A stretch of 64,000 nucleotides of DNA from Candidatus Rifleibacteriota bacterium (GTDB taxonomy: Bacteria; Riflebacteria; Ozemobacteria; Ozemobacterales; Ozemobacteraceae): contig JAKQQP010000267.1 of NCBI GenBank assembly GCA_029564115.1, positions 149,116 through 213,115 of the forward strand, in the 5' to 3' direction. Both the position numbers and the translations under genes were made by a program. Under the pieces are notes generated by a model. It worked only from the letters and a program-made list of their open reading frames with translations. It was not told where the DNA came from and did no database searches. Positions 8,444 through 16,685 of the stretch are shown one piece after another; the first letter of the stretch is position 1, and each line of letters starts with the position of its first letter.

Positions 8444-8524
8444 AGCTTAAAATTATTACTTGTCAGTTTCCTATCGGTTATCTGTGAACGAAATCTGAGC
8501 ATTTTTCGAAAAACTATTCAAATT

Positions 8525-9985
8525 TTAATAGTCCAGGCTTCGCAGAGCAACATTTGAGTAGTAGAGAGCCAAAATCTGCCTGTATGACCAGTCCCTTTTG
8601 CCTAGTTCGATTGCACCGGCCTGGCAAAGCCCGACTTGATGCCCATAGCCCCTGCCGAACAAATCAAGTTTTGTCAGCACTGCAGCAGCAGGTGATCTGA
8701 CCATTATTCTGCTGGCTGCTGGCTTGATTGCCGCTGCTGACTGCGCAGCGGCTACAAATACCTGCCAGCCCTTTTCCGGTCTGGTTGTGCGCTTTAGACC
8801 GTGAGAAGTCAGAATGAACATCTGTGGCGGGCCGGCGCTTTCGATGCTTTGAATTTGAGCTTTAACAAATCGCCCAGGCAGCTCATAGGGTTCGCTTGGC
8901 TTCTCTGACAGGGCGGCAATACCCCCGGCCGGTAGTCTGCGTTCTGCCAGAACAAAGGTTGTGCTCGGCAGATTGAATAGCCTTCTTATTGTAGTGCCTT
9001 TTATTTTGAATGTGCCTTTGTTTGTATTCAAAATCAGGCTTGTGACTCTGTCCATGTGTGAAGGCGAGTCTATTTCAGCTGTTCTCAATTGTTCAAAAAC
9101 GATTTTTTCTTGACGCAGAGCGGTACGAAGCTCGTTTACTCCTATGCTCCTCGTCCAGCGGTAGTTGATGCCCTCGCGGCAGAATGGGCAGACTACCCGA
9201 CGAAGGTAGCTGCGTGGTGCTCCACCAAAAACCTTGTCGTTGTCAGAGGTCATGCCGCCACAGGTGGCATGATAAAGAGTTTCGATGGGCCTGCCTTCAG
9301 ATATCATGACTATGCCACGGGTGCCCACAACAGCCGGATCGATGCTGTCGCGTTCGGCGCTGACGCCTGAATAAACCTGACAATGCGTGGAATCGCAGAC
9401 GTCTGCGCCGTCAGAGCCATGCTTACCGCGATTTGCATAGGCATAAGTTCTGGCGATGACTGTTTGCGCCTTGATCGACTCAGCCGGAGAACGTGAACCG
9501 ATTTCGCTGCCGACAACACCCCGCAGGTAGCTTTCCAGGCCGACGTGGTTCACCACCGTTGCCCCTTTCGCAGAAATGCGCATCTCTATATGCCCTCGAT
9601 AGCGCTTGCCATTGAATTCAAGCAGCGAACCGCCCGGGCGACAACTAAGAGTTTCACCATTGTGCTCTATGCGACTTCTCCCTTTTTTTCCGCTCGCCGG
9701 CAGGCTCCAGGAGAAGACTCCATTTTTGCGGAAAGTTTTGATGCGTCTGCCTTTGCTGTTGAGAATATGCCCCCCGTCAGGAAACTTAACAGACAACTTT
9801 TTGTGTGTTGAGCCAAGCTTTACTTTGAGAATTGGCTCCATAGCAGTCGGCTTCGTTGCCGGTCTGGTTTTCTGGCGCGCGTGCAGCTGTGATGGCAAAG
9901 AACAAAGGCCAATCAGAAAGGCCAGAAAAAGCCCGTTTACGATGAGCCATGTTATTCTGGTTATCTTGATTGGAGAAAGAGGCAT
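8525..9985 (-). CDS. SpoIID/LytB domain protein (first copy)
   Basis: A 486-residue protein with an N-terminal membrane anchor or signal (LIVNGLFLAFLIGLCSL, 14-30) and a SpoIID/LytB domain from about residue 130 to the C-terminus. The conserved LESYLRGVVGSEI has Glu161 at the position of the catalytic Glu of SpoIID. KAQTVIARTYAYA, a STHCQVYSG motif and the C-terminal FGRGYGHQVGLCQAGA are also present. SpoIID-type proteins are lytic transglycosylases on glycan strands or amidase enhancers. Here, with no sporulation genes in view, a cell-wall remodelling role is inferred. It begins 1 base after queH and ends the miaB-queH transcription unit. Confidence 0.88.
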   Translation of the reverse strand: MPLSPIKITRITWLIVNGLFLAFLIGLCSLPSQLHARQKTRPATKPTAMEPILKVKLGSTHKKLSVKFPDGGHILNSKGRRIKTFRKNGVFSWSLPASGKKGRSRIEHNGETLSCRPGGSLLEFNGKRYRGHIEMRISAKGATVVNHVGLESYLRGVVGSEIGSRSPAESIKAQTVIARTYAYANRGKHGSDGADVCDSTHCQVYSGVSAERDSIDPAVVGTRGIVMISEGRPIETLYHATCGGMTSDNDKVFGGAPRSYLRRVVCPFCREGINYRWTRSIGVNELRTALRQEKIVFEQLRTAEIDSPSHMDRVTSLILNTNKGTFKIKGTTIRRLFNLPSTTFVLAERRLPAGGIAALSEKPSEPYELPGRFVKAQIQSIESAGPPQMFILTSHGLKRTTRPEKGWQVFVAAAQSAAAIKPAASRIMVRSPAAAVLTKLDLFGRGYGHQVGLCQAGAIELGKRDWSYRQILALYYSNVALRSLDY

Positions 9986-9986
9986 T

Positions 9987-10595
9987 TCAGCTCCTTTTTT
10001 GAGGTGTCTCGTTCATGATAACGCCACTGCTCAAAAACGGATTTAAAAACTTTTTATCATTACGAAATCTGTCATGTTCACTGAAGATACAGCCACAGTA
10101 TTTCTGGCGATAGAGCTCGTTCTTCCTTGCCGTCTCATGTGAGCTGCGAAAGCCAGGCCTGAAATCTGTGTAGTGAAATTTGACACCAGCGGCTTTACCG
10201 GCTTCTTCGCCCACAGAAATCAGCAATTCGTGATTCTGATATGGGCTTATCAGAAGGGTGGTTGTAAAGGCTTCGAATGACAATCTGGCAGCGGCCTGCG
10301 CCACGGCATTCAGGCGCATTCTGTAGCATGTTGCGCAGCGCCCCGGGCCGAAATCACCTTTTAAGGCCAGCAAAAATCGCTCCAGGCCGTATGAAGCATC
10401 TCCGGCAATGAGCTGCAGCCCTAATACATCAGCCATTTTCTGGCATGAGAGCAGGCGTTGGTGATGCTCTACGAATGGGTGGATGTTGGGGTTTTCCCAG
10501 AATATGGCTGTATTGCCCGAACCGGCTGTTTTCTCCAGGATCGGGTAGGACCCTCCCAGGCATGGCCCACAGCAGGTATGCAGCAGAATTGCCAT
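9987..10595 (-). CDS. queH: Epoxyqueuosine reductase QueH
   Basis: A 202-residue enzyme (formerly DUF208) that reduces epoxyqueuosine to queuosine in tRNA, the iron-sulfur alternative to QueG. All Cys motifs of the family are present: HTCCGPC (Cys8, 9, 12), RCATCYRMRL (Cys87, 90) and KYCGCIFSE (Cys167, 169). It sits one base after miaB, so two tRNA anticodon-loop modification genes are paired. No other queuosine gene is seen in the window. Confidence 0.93.
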   Translation of the reverse strand: MAILLHTCCGPCLGGSYPILEKTAGSGNTAIFWENPNIHPFVEHHQRLLSCQKMADVLGLQLIAGDASYGLERFLLALKGDFGPGRCATCYRMRLNAVAQAAARLSFEAFTTTLLISPYQNHELLISVGEEAGKAAGVKFHYTDFRPGFRSSHETARKNELYRQKYCGCIFSEHDRFRNDKKFLNPFLSSGVIMNETPQKRS

Positions 10596-10596
10596 C

Positions 10597-11937
10597 TCAG
10601 TCTTCCTTTTCCTCTGCTACAGGCTTACCGGAAAGAGTCCAGTTGCGGGCTTTTTCGACTGTTACTTTGACGAAACTGCCAATAAGAGATTTGTCACCGG
10701 GAAAATCGATAGACCGTCCTGTGCGGGTTTTGCCCACCAAATGCCCCTCATTTCGGGCTGCTTCTGATTCAACCAGCACCTCAAAAGTCTTTCCGGTCAG
10801 TTTCTGGCTCTCTTCAAGACCTATGGCGTTCTGTGCCGATATCAAATCGGCCAGACGGGCTTTTCTCGTTTCTTCATCGATTTGCCCGGCCATGGCTGCA
10901 GCTGCAGTGCCTTCGCGTGGCGAGTAATAATACATGAAGGCGGTTTCATAGCGAACTTTGCGTATCAGGTCGAGAGTTTCGCCAAATTCGGTATCGGTTT
11001 CGCCCGGAAAACCACAGATAATATCGGTGCTGAGGCTGACGCCGGGTATATGCGAACGCACATTGGCAATCAGCTCAAGATAACGCTCTCTTGTATAGCC
11101 GCGCTTCATTTCATGCAGAATTCTATTGGAACCAGCCTGAACCGGCAGATGATACTGTTCGCAGACCTTTGTCAGAGCTGCCATGCGCTTTACCGTTTCA
11201 AGACTGAAGTCGCGCGGGTGAGAAGTCATAAACCGCACCCATTTGATGCCGTCAATCTGTTCAATGCGCTCAAGAAGCGTGGCAAAGCCTTCGCTCAACC
11301 CCAGATCTTTGCCGTAAGCATTTACGTTCTGGCCCAGAAGGGTAACTTCTTTAACTCCCCGGCCGGCCAGCTCTTTTATGAATTTTTCAAGCTCGTCGAG
11401 CGGTCGGCTGACCTCCGGGCCGCGCACATACGGAACGATACAGTATGAACAAAAATTTGTGCAGCCTCTGATTATATTGACCATTGCTGAAAAGGGCCGG
11501 TGAAGAATTATGCCGTCAGCCGACTCACCGTCAAATGCGCCTCGCGGTGCAAAATTGCCGGTGGTTTTTTCGCTGGCCGCTCTTTGCAGAAGCAAAGGGA
11601 GATCTTCAATGTCATTCGGCCCAAAAACGAGGTCTACCAGTGGAAGAGCCTCGAGCAACTCTCCCTGCATGTTTTGTGCCATGCAACCTGCCACGCCTAT
11701 TATCAGGTCAGCGTTGCGTTTTTTTGCATTTATCAGAGACTGAATTCTGCCGATCAGACGCTGCTCAGCGTGTTGTCGAACACAGCAGGTGTTGAAAAGA
11801 ATCAGATCCGCTTCTGATTCATCTTCAGTTTCTGTAAAGCCAAGACCAGCCAGTAAACCACGTATGCGCTGGGCATCGGCCTGGTTCATCTGGCAGCCAA
11901 AAGTTGTTAGCATGAATTTGTGGTGTGAAGTTTTCAT
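10597..11937 (-). CDS. miaB: tRNA-2-methylthio-N6-dimethylallyladenosine synthase MiaB
   Basis: A 446-residue radical-SAM methylthiotransferase acting on A37 of tRNAs. The N-terminal MTTase domain carries Cys15 (FGCQMNQAD), Cys51 and Cys85 for the auxiliary 4Fe-4S cluster. The radical-SAM triad is CTNFCSYC (Cys159, 163, 166). A TRAM domain closes the C-terminus. MiaB is favoured over RimO or MtaB by the GCQMNQ and NTCCVR motifs. No Shine-Dalgarno is visible before ATG 11937, but TAGAAT, a good -10, lies 8 bases upstream (11946-11951), so a leaderless message is possible. The paired -35 is poor. Confidence 0.96.
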   Translation of the reverse strand: MKTSHHKFMLTTFGCQMNQADAQRIRGLLAGLGFTETEDESEADLILFNTCCVRQHAEQRLIGRIQSLINAKKRNADLIIGVAGCMAQNMQGELLEALPLVDLVFGPNDIEDLPLLLQRAASEKTTGNFAPRGAFDGESADGIILHRPFSAMVNIIRGCTNFCSYCIVPYVRGPEVSRPLDELEKFIKELAGRGVKEVTLLGQNVNAYGKDLGLSEGFATLLERIEQIDGIKWVRFMTSHPRDFSLETVKRMAALTKVCEQYHLPVQAGSNRILHEMKRGYTRERYLELIANVRSHIPGVSLSTDIICGFPGETDTEFGETLDLIRKVRYETAFMYYYSPREGTAAAAMAGQIDEETRKARLADLISAQNAIGLEESQKLTGKTFEVLVESEAARNEGHLVGKTRTGRSIDFPGDKSLIGSFVKVTVEKARNWTLSGKPVAEEKED

Positions 11938-11996
11938 ATCTTGTCATTCTACCACAGCATCAATGCCGCTGCATCAAGCAAAAGATTGAAAATCAA

Positions 11997-12036
11997 ACGG
12001 CCCGCCGATGCGTTTTATTTGCATCGGGCGGGCCGT
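11997..12036. terminator. Strong hairpin terminator
   Basis: A GC-rich stem of 15 bp with one bulge: ACGGCCCGCC-GATGC (11997-12011) pairs with GCATCGGGCGGGCCGT (12021-12036). It lies downstream of the small gene at 12059-12190 on the minus strand, with a weak TTTGATTTTC tail. On the plus strand it is followed by GCCTTTTTCTTT. Confidence 0.8.
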
Positions 12037-12058
12037 TCAGGCCTTTTTCTTTGTTTGT

Positions 12059-12190
12059 TCAGCCTTTTCTGACTTCGTTGAACAGGTCAGCCAGCTGATC
12101 TAAGGCTGAAAAAGTGTTTCTTACGACTTTCTCCAGGCGAATTTTGTCGTCGTTGTTATCTGGTTTCGTGTGTGAATCTGAGTTTAACAT
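12059..12190 (-). CDS. Small protein of 43 residues, unknown
   Basis: An open frame MLNSDSHTKPDNNDD, then a helical, charged KIRLEKVVRNTFSALDQLADLF and a terminal NEVRKG. No family is recognised; the hydrophobic spacing looks like one amphipathic helix. The ribosome-binding site is weak (AGGTT). It lies between the small lipoprotein gene and the terminator at 11997-12036, so it would be the last gene of the murQ operon if real. Coding status is tentative. Confidence 0.4.
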   Translation of the reverse strand: MLNSDSHTKPDNNDDKIRLEKVVRNTFSALDQLADLFNEVRKG

Positions 12191-12220
12191 TTTGCTTGAA
12201 CCTGTTTGATCAGTTTAATT

Positions 12221-12385
12221 TCAACTTTCGCTTGGCAAATTGTCAAAGTTCTCAAGATTACCAGGGCCAATGGTGTTGTGACTGGCCATGGCATCGGCTT
12301 CTGTGTCATCAGCTCCACAACCGGTCATCATTATCGGAGTGAGCATTATCGCTGCTGCAACAAGCATCCACAAGAATTTCTTCAC
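12221..12385 (-). CDS. Small lipoprotein, 54 residues
   Basis: A GTG start at 12385 is preceded by a good AAGGAG site. The product begins VKKFLWMLVAAAIMLTPIMM and has a type II lipoprotein signal ending TGC (Cys23). The mature peptide is only about 32 residues, acidic and without recognisable domains. It is 59 bases downstream of the SpoIID/LytB gene and in the same direction. A longer in-frame extension to 12544 overlaps that gene and has no supporting features. Small lipoproteins of this kind are often cell-envelope accessory peptides, but no role can be assigned. Confidence 0.65.
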   Translation of the reverse strand: MKKFLWMLVAAAIMLTPIMMTGCGADDTEADAMASHNTIGPGNLENFDNLPSES

Positions 12386-12444
12386 CTGCAGTTTCTCCTT
12401 TGCGCTGAACTTGCAGAGCATATCGGCAGGTGTGGTTTTTTTAT

Positions 12445-14004
12445 TTAGTAGAGTTTGATCAGTTTCGCACCCGGAAAATAATGAAAAAGTATTTCGCTGA
12501 ACTTCCAGCCGGCAGCTGCCATACTTTGGGCACCGGTCTGACACATGCCGACGCCATGACCCCAGCCGGCACCTTCAAACTCGGCACCATTGATGAAGCC
12601 TGAGCGATCACGTTTCCAGGCAACTTTAAAGAAAGAGCTGCGCAGCCCGCCGAACATTTGTCTGATTGGCAGTTCTTTTAAAACACTTTTTGTGCCCCTT
12701 TCGCCAGAAAGCTTCATGTTGACGATACGGCCAGATACTTCACGCACAAACTCGCCGACATCTTTTATTCGTCCTATGGCCGCTTTTTTCTCGACTGCTT
12801 CCCAGTCTTTGGCTGTGAGTGTTTTTTTCCATCTGAATTTGTCGGCGCCTTCGATGCCAGACACGGCGCACCAGCAGTCGGGAGGACGTAAAATAAATGC
12901 AGTTGCCTGTTTTTCGTCTGTTAAATCGATGCTGGCAGGTTTGATTAGGTCTGAAACTCCTTGTAGATGAGGGTCTGGATTGGATGTCCAGATGTTGTGG
13001 TTGGCAGATGAGTGCCCGCCGCAGTTGGCGCCGTAAACCGCATCGACTATTCTGCCGCTATGACTCTTGAGCACTAGCCCGCGTGTGGGCTTGATCGCTG
13101 CGCCGATAGCCTTGTCGGTATTCTGTATCCCTTTGTAGACCTGACAATGCTGCTCGGAACAGAAATCGTAGCCCTCGTGCAGGTGCCTGACGCCCTTTTT
13201 CGAAAGCATCTCACCACGCGCAGCAACGGCTTGAGCTTGTAGAGCGCCGGTCGGAGCCCTGGCAGAAATCTCTGACGGTACGATGCCGATCAGCAGCTTT
13301 TCCAGGTCGGTGTGCTCGATACAGTCGATGACGTTTTCTGTGCCAAATTGAATCTGTAGTTTGCCGGCATATTTTCTGTCTTCAAAACCATGCCAGGAAT
13401 AGCCTTTGGCAAATTCGACCTTCTTTAAAATTGTGTGACTATTCGCAAGCAGTTCGATAGCAGAAACAGTCTCAAAAATTGTTTTGTTCCCCTGCTTGAG
13501 AAACAGTTTGCCCTTTGCCGGCCTGATGTTTTCTATGAAAACCCAACTTGAAATATTCTGGGAGGAAAGCTTGTCCTGTAGCAAACGGGCTTCTTCTTCC
13601 TGAATAAAGACCCCCACGCCGATAAAGACGACTCGATTGTCGGGGTAACCTGCCGCTGGCAGTTCTCCGGCTGTGAAACGATGGGTGCGATACTGCTTGA
13701 AACGATTTTCGATCTCGACAAGCTGCGCTTCATCGAGTGAACTGCCTGAGCCAACCATAAGGTGAAACCGTCTTTGTGACATTGCCTGCAACAGCCCTTC
13801 GATCTGATAAGGTTGATTTGCCCTCAGTTTCCCTGATTTGCCATTGCTCTGCCATGAACCGCCACGCGGCATGATGAATTCAATTTTTTTAGGGTATTGG
13901 GCGACTCTTATCCTTACGGCCGGAGGTTTGCCGAAAATCATCGATGGGATCGCCTGCAGCAAGAAGCACAGGGCAATCAGCACAAAACTGTTGCGTCTAT
14001 TCAT
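12445..14004 (-). CDS. SpoIID/LytB domain protein with SPOR-like segment (second copy)
   Basis: A 519-residue exported protein. It has a signal peptide (residues 5-25), a region at about 80-160 whose VVFIGVGVFIQEEEARLLQDK resembles a SPOR peptidoglycan-binding repeat, and a SpoIID/LytB domain from about 210. The putative catalytic Glu245 lies in IVPSEISARAP, followed by QAQAVAARGEM, EQHCQVYKG and the terminal GAGWGHGVGMCQTGA. SpoIID proteins cleave glycan strands lacking stem peptides; SPOR domains bind such strands. Its start overlaps the murQ stop by 8 bases, which ties wall cleavage to MurNAc catabolism. The SPOR call is by eye. Confidence 0.85.
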   Translation of the reverse strand: MNRRNSFVLIALCFLLQAIPSMIFGKPPAVRIRVAQYPKKIEFIMPRGGSWQSNGKSGKLRANQPYQIEGLLQAMSQRRFHLMVGSGSSLDEAQLVEIENRFKQYRTHRFTAGELPAAGYPDNRVVFIGVGVFIQEEEARLLQDKLSSQNISSWVFIENIRPAKGKLFLKQGNKTIFETVSAIELLANSHTILKKVEFAKGYSWHGFEDRKYAGKLQIQFGTENVIDCIEHTDLEKLLIGIVPSEISARAPTGALQAQAVAARGEMLSKKGVRHLHEGYDFCSEQHCQVYKGIQNTDKAIGAAIKPTRGLVLKSHSGRIVDAVYGANCGGHSSANHNIWTSNPDPHLQGVSDLIKPASIDLTDEKQATAFILRPPDCWCAVSGIEGADKFRWKKTLTAKDWEAVEKKAAIGRIKDVGEFVREVSGRIVNMKLSGERGTKSVLKELPIRQMFGGLRSSFFKVAWKRDRSGFINGAEFEGAGWGHGVGMCQTGAQSMAAAGWKFSEILFHYFPGAKLIKLY

Positions 14005-14932
14005 GGTCGATTTCCCCCAGAGCTTTGTAAAGAAACCCTTCAGCGTTTTTCAGGCGTATTTTTGCCTGTTCAGTGGTCAGCTCAGTTCTGGCAAGCAATA
14101 TGGCCAGTTTTACGTCGCCATCGGCCTCCTGCAGTTTTGCATCAGCAAGATAGTTGGGAACATGACCACCTTCCATGACAATTCGCAATGCTCTGCGCCT
14201 TAGCTTGTCGTTGGTGGCCCGCAGATCGACCATCAAATTTTCAAAGACCTTGCCAATTTTGATCATGCTGATGCTCGAGAGCATATTCAACACCATCTTA
14301 CAGGCAGTGCCACTTTTCAATCTTGTTGAGCCGGTTATTACTTCTGGCCCGACGACTGGGTTGATCAGAACGTCAGTTGCGGGAAGGGCACCGTAAGGGT
14401 TACAGGTTAACAGAACTGTATGTGCGCCTGTCGATCGCGCATACTCGATTCCGCCGGCAACATAGGGTGTTGTGCCAGATGCCGTTATGCCTACCAGAAC
14501 GTCATTTTTGCAGAAATTGTTGTCGATCAGATCTGAACGACCAGATGCAAAGCTGTCTTCTGCGCCCTCCGCCGCTTCATACAAAGCCCGGGTGCCCCCG
14601 GCGATGATACCCACGACCATGTCAGGAGAAACGCCAAAAGTGGGAGGGCACTCCGACGCATCCAAAACTCCAAGTCTGCCTGAAGTGCCGGCTCCGAGAT
14701 AAATCAGCCGCCCGCCTTTTTTGAAGGCGCTGACAATAAGATCTGTCGCCTGTGAAATGCTTTCAGCGCAGGCTTCTATGGCTTTGAAGACAGCCTGGTC
14801 TTCATTGATGAAATGCTTGACGGCATCGCGGGTGCTGACGCGGTCTATGTATATGGTGCGAGGGTTGCGGGTTTCTGTCAGTGCCTGCGCAACTTCTAGT
14901 TTGTTGTTTTTGCTTTGTTCTGTAGATTTCAT
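13997..14932 (-). CDS. murQ: N-acetylmuramic acid 6-phosphate etherase MurQ
   Basis: A 311-residue SIS-domain lyase that removes the lactyl ether from MurNAc-6-phosphate to give GlcNAc-6-phosphate and D-lactate. Signatures: GRLIYLGAGTSGRLGVLDASE, the catalytic-site EGAEDS, VGITASGTTPYV, and NPVVGPEVITGSTRLKSGTA, which is diagnostic for MurQ. The length is typical. It overlaps the kinase gene upstream by 4 bases and the SpoIID gene downstream by 8, so all are expected on one message. No MurP-type PTS transporter is present; the ABC genes upstream probably supply substrate. Confidence 0.96.
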   Translation of the reverse strand: MKSTEQSKNNKLEVAQALTETRNPRTIYIDRVSTRDAVKHFINEDQAVFKAIEACAESISQATDLIVSAFKKGGRLIYLGAGTSGRLGVLDASECPPTFGVSPDMVVGIIAGGTRALYEAAEGAEDSFASGRSDLIDNNFCKNDVLVGITASGTTPYVAGGIEYARSTGAHTVLLTCNPYGALPATDVLINPVVGPEVITGSTRLKSGTACKMVLNMLSSISMIKIGKVFENLMVDLRATNDKLRRRALRIVMEGGHVPNYLADAKLQEADGDVKLAILLARTELTTEQAKIRLKNAEGFLYKALGEIDHE

Positions 14933-15876
14933 TTTGTTGCTCCAGTTTGCAGAAGTTTGGTCAGATCTGCTGATATAAAATCTTTTTTTGCATGCACCAG
15001 CAGCGGGCCCAGAGCCAGCTCATATTGAGGCGGTTGCCAGGTCAGAGGCAGATCACACTGCCTGCATGCTTCTTTGACAATGTCGGCAAAGGGTGCCCAG
15101 CTTTGCCAGAGACCGCCAGAACCGCAGGCGGTGGTCTTTTCGATCTGCAGCTTTTGTAGTAGTTTTTGTGCCGAACTCACAAGTTTCTGCGTTGATTCCA
15201 GAATTATGGCGGTTGCTGGCTGGTTCCCAGAAGCGAAGGCCTCAGTCAGAACGGGCGCGTATCTGCCGAGTCGCTTCTGTATGCCGGGGTTGCGATAAAG
15301 CTCGTCGATGATCCGGTTGCGGTCAGGCTTGTCGAAGTGGTTTCCCCATGAGATGGCAAAGTCTTCAAAACCAGATTCGCCGTCGAGGTGTCTGAGAACA
15401 CCTTCGACGGCACGGCGACCAAAATATGCTGCAGATGGCGTTTCATCGAGTAGATAACCCCAGCCGCCCATTCTGGCAGAAACGACCCCGTTGACCCCAA
15501 ACAGAACCGATCCTGTCCCGTTGATGCTTAAAATACCGTCGGTGCCGCCCAGACAGGCGGCGTGGTTGCAAAGGTAATCGGGGTAAACTTCGAGTTCTTC
15601 ATAAAATTTATCGGTAAATTGCAGCATTTCTCGCAGACGGGAAGCAGCTGCCCGGTCATTTCCCCCGGCAGCACCGATCAGCCAGCGGTGCCCCGAAGAG
15701 GCTACCGTTTCTGCAATTTGTGATAAACGCAGGCAAATCTGCTTTAGTTCTTCGTTGTCGATTGTTCTTATATTTGCGGCAGCGAGTTTGAAGTCATGCA
15801 CCAGACCTGCATGATTGACGCAGGCTCCGGTCAAAGCCGTTCCACCCCAGTCTATGCTTATGGTCAATCCGCTCAT
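14929..15876 (-). CDS. BadF/BadG-type amino-sugar kinase (MurK/NagK-like)
   Basis: A 315-residue actin-fold kinase of the BadF/BadG/BcrA/BcrD ATPase family. Visible motifs are the N-terminal phosphate loop ISIDWGGTALTGACV, the SINGTGSVLFGV segment, GGWGYLLDETPSAAYFGR and TACGSGGLW near the C-terminus. In this family MurK phosphorylates both MurNAc and GlcNAc. Placed directly before murQ, with 4-base overlaps on both sides, MurNAc 6-phosphorylation is the likely job. The usual DGGGTKT loop reads DWGGTALT here. Substrate is inferred, not shown. Confidence 0.88.
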   Translation of the reverse strand: MSGLTISIDWGGTALTGACVNHAGLVHDFKLAAANIRTIDNEELKQICLRLSQIAETVASSGHRWLIGAAGGNDRAAASRLREMLQFTDKFYEELEVYPDYLCNHAACLGGTDGILSINGTGSVLFGVNGVVSARMGGWGYLLDETPSAAYFGRRAVEGVLRHLDGESGFEDFAISWGNHFDKPDRNRIIDELYRNPGIQKRLGRYAPVLTEAFASGNQPATAIILESTQKLVSSAQKLLQKLQIEKTTACGSGGLWQSWAPFADIVKEACRQCDLPLTWQPPQYELALGPLLVHAKKDFISADLTKLLQTGATK

Positions 15877-16685
15877 TGAATGGCCCCCTTGCGCATGCCT
15901 TCAAGCATATATTTTGAGAAGAACATGAATACTGCAACCATCGGTACTGCCGCCAGTGTCGCTCCGGCCATCAACAGGCCGAAATCCATCATCTGCTGAT
16001 CCTGCAGAGTTGAAAGGCCGACTGTCAGCGTGTAGTTTTGTTCGCTGTTCAGAGTGATGAGAGGCCATAAAAATGCGTTCCACTGCGTGATGAATGTGAA
16101 AATGCCAGAGGTCGCCAGAATCGGCAAAGACAACGGAAAATAGATGTGTCTGAATACCTGATAATGGCTGGCACCATCAATTTGCGCCGCTTCCGACATT
16201 TGCATCGGAATCGAATCCATATATTGTCTGACCATGTAAACGCCGAAAGGCGAGGCTATGGCGGGCAGAATCACCGACCACAGGCTGTCGAGCATGCCCC
16301 ATTTGGCCATGAAAAGAAAAAGCGGCAGCATGACGATCTGCCCCGGAACCATCATTGCCGCAAGCAGAAGAATGAACAGACTCTCGCGACCTTTAAACCG
16401 GCCTGCTGAAAAACCAAACGCCGCCAGAGAATTAAAAATTGTCTGGGCGATGGTTACGGCGGCCGAAACCAGCAGAGAGTTTATGCTCCAGCGTATTATA
16501 TTGCCAGCCGACAACAATACTTTGAAGTTTTCTAACGAAAATTGCCCGTAGCGGGGTGGGGTGGCGGCCAGAGCTTCTGGGTCGCTGAAAGCTGTGATCA
16601 GCATCCAGACAAGCGGCCCCCCGGTCAGAACAAGTCCGGCGGTCAGCAGCAGCAGTGAAAGTCTGTTGGCATGGTGTCGCTTCAT
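15873..16685 (-). CDS. Sugar ABC transporter permease, MalG type
   Basis: A 270-residue inner-membrane protein with six predicted membrane segments, the first at about 10-32. The EAA loop reads SEAAQIDGASHYQVFRHIYF, the contact site for the ATPase, and is typical of the carbohydrate-uptake-1 family. It overlaps the fused binding/permease gene and the kinase gene by 4 bases each. No ATPase (MalK/MsmX type) lies in the operon, so a shared ATPase encoded elsewhere is needed. Confidence 0.94.
   Translation of the reverse strand: MKRHHANRLSLLLLTAGLVLTGGPLVWMLITAFSDPEALAATPPRYGQFSLENFKVLLSAGNIIRWSINSLLVSAAVTIAQTIFNSLAAFGFSAGRFKGRESLFILLLAAMMVPGQIVMLPLFLFMAKWGMLDSLWSVILPAIASPFGVYMVRQYMDSIPMQMSEAAQIDGASHYQVFRHIYFPLSLPILATSGIFTFITQWNAFLWPLITLNSEQNYTLTVGLSTLQDQQMMDFGLLMAGATLAAVPMVAVFMFFSKYMLEGMRKGAIQ

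Noticed and set aside
8525..14004. Two SpoIID genes as evidence of endospore formation
   Set aside because: No other sporulation gene is in the window and SpoIID/LytB proteins occur widely in non-sporulating diderms.
13997..14932. GckR-type regulator instead of MurQ
   Set aside because: Length, the LKSGTA-containing motif and the kinase neighbour fit the etherase MurQ.
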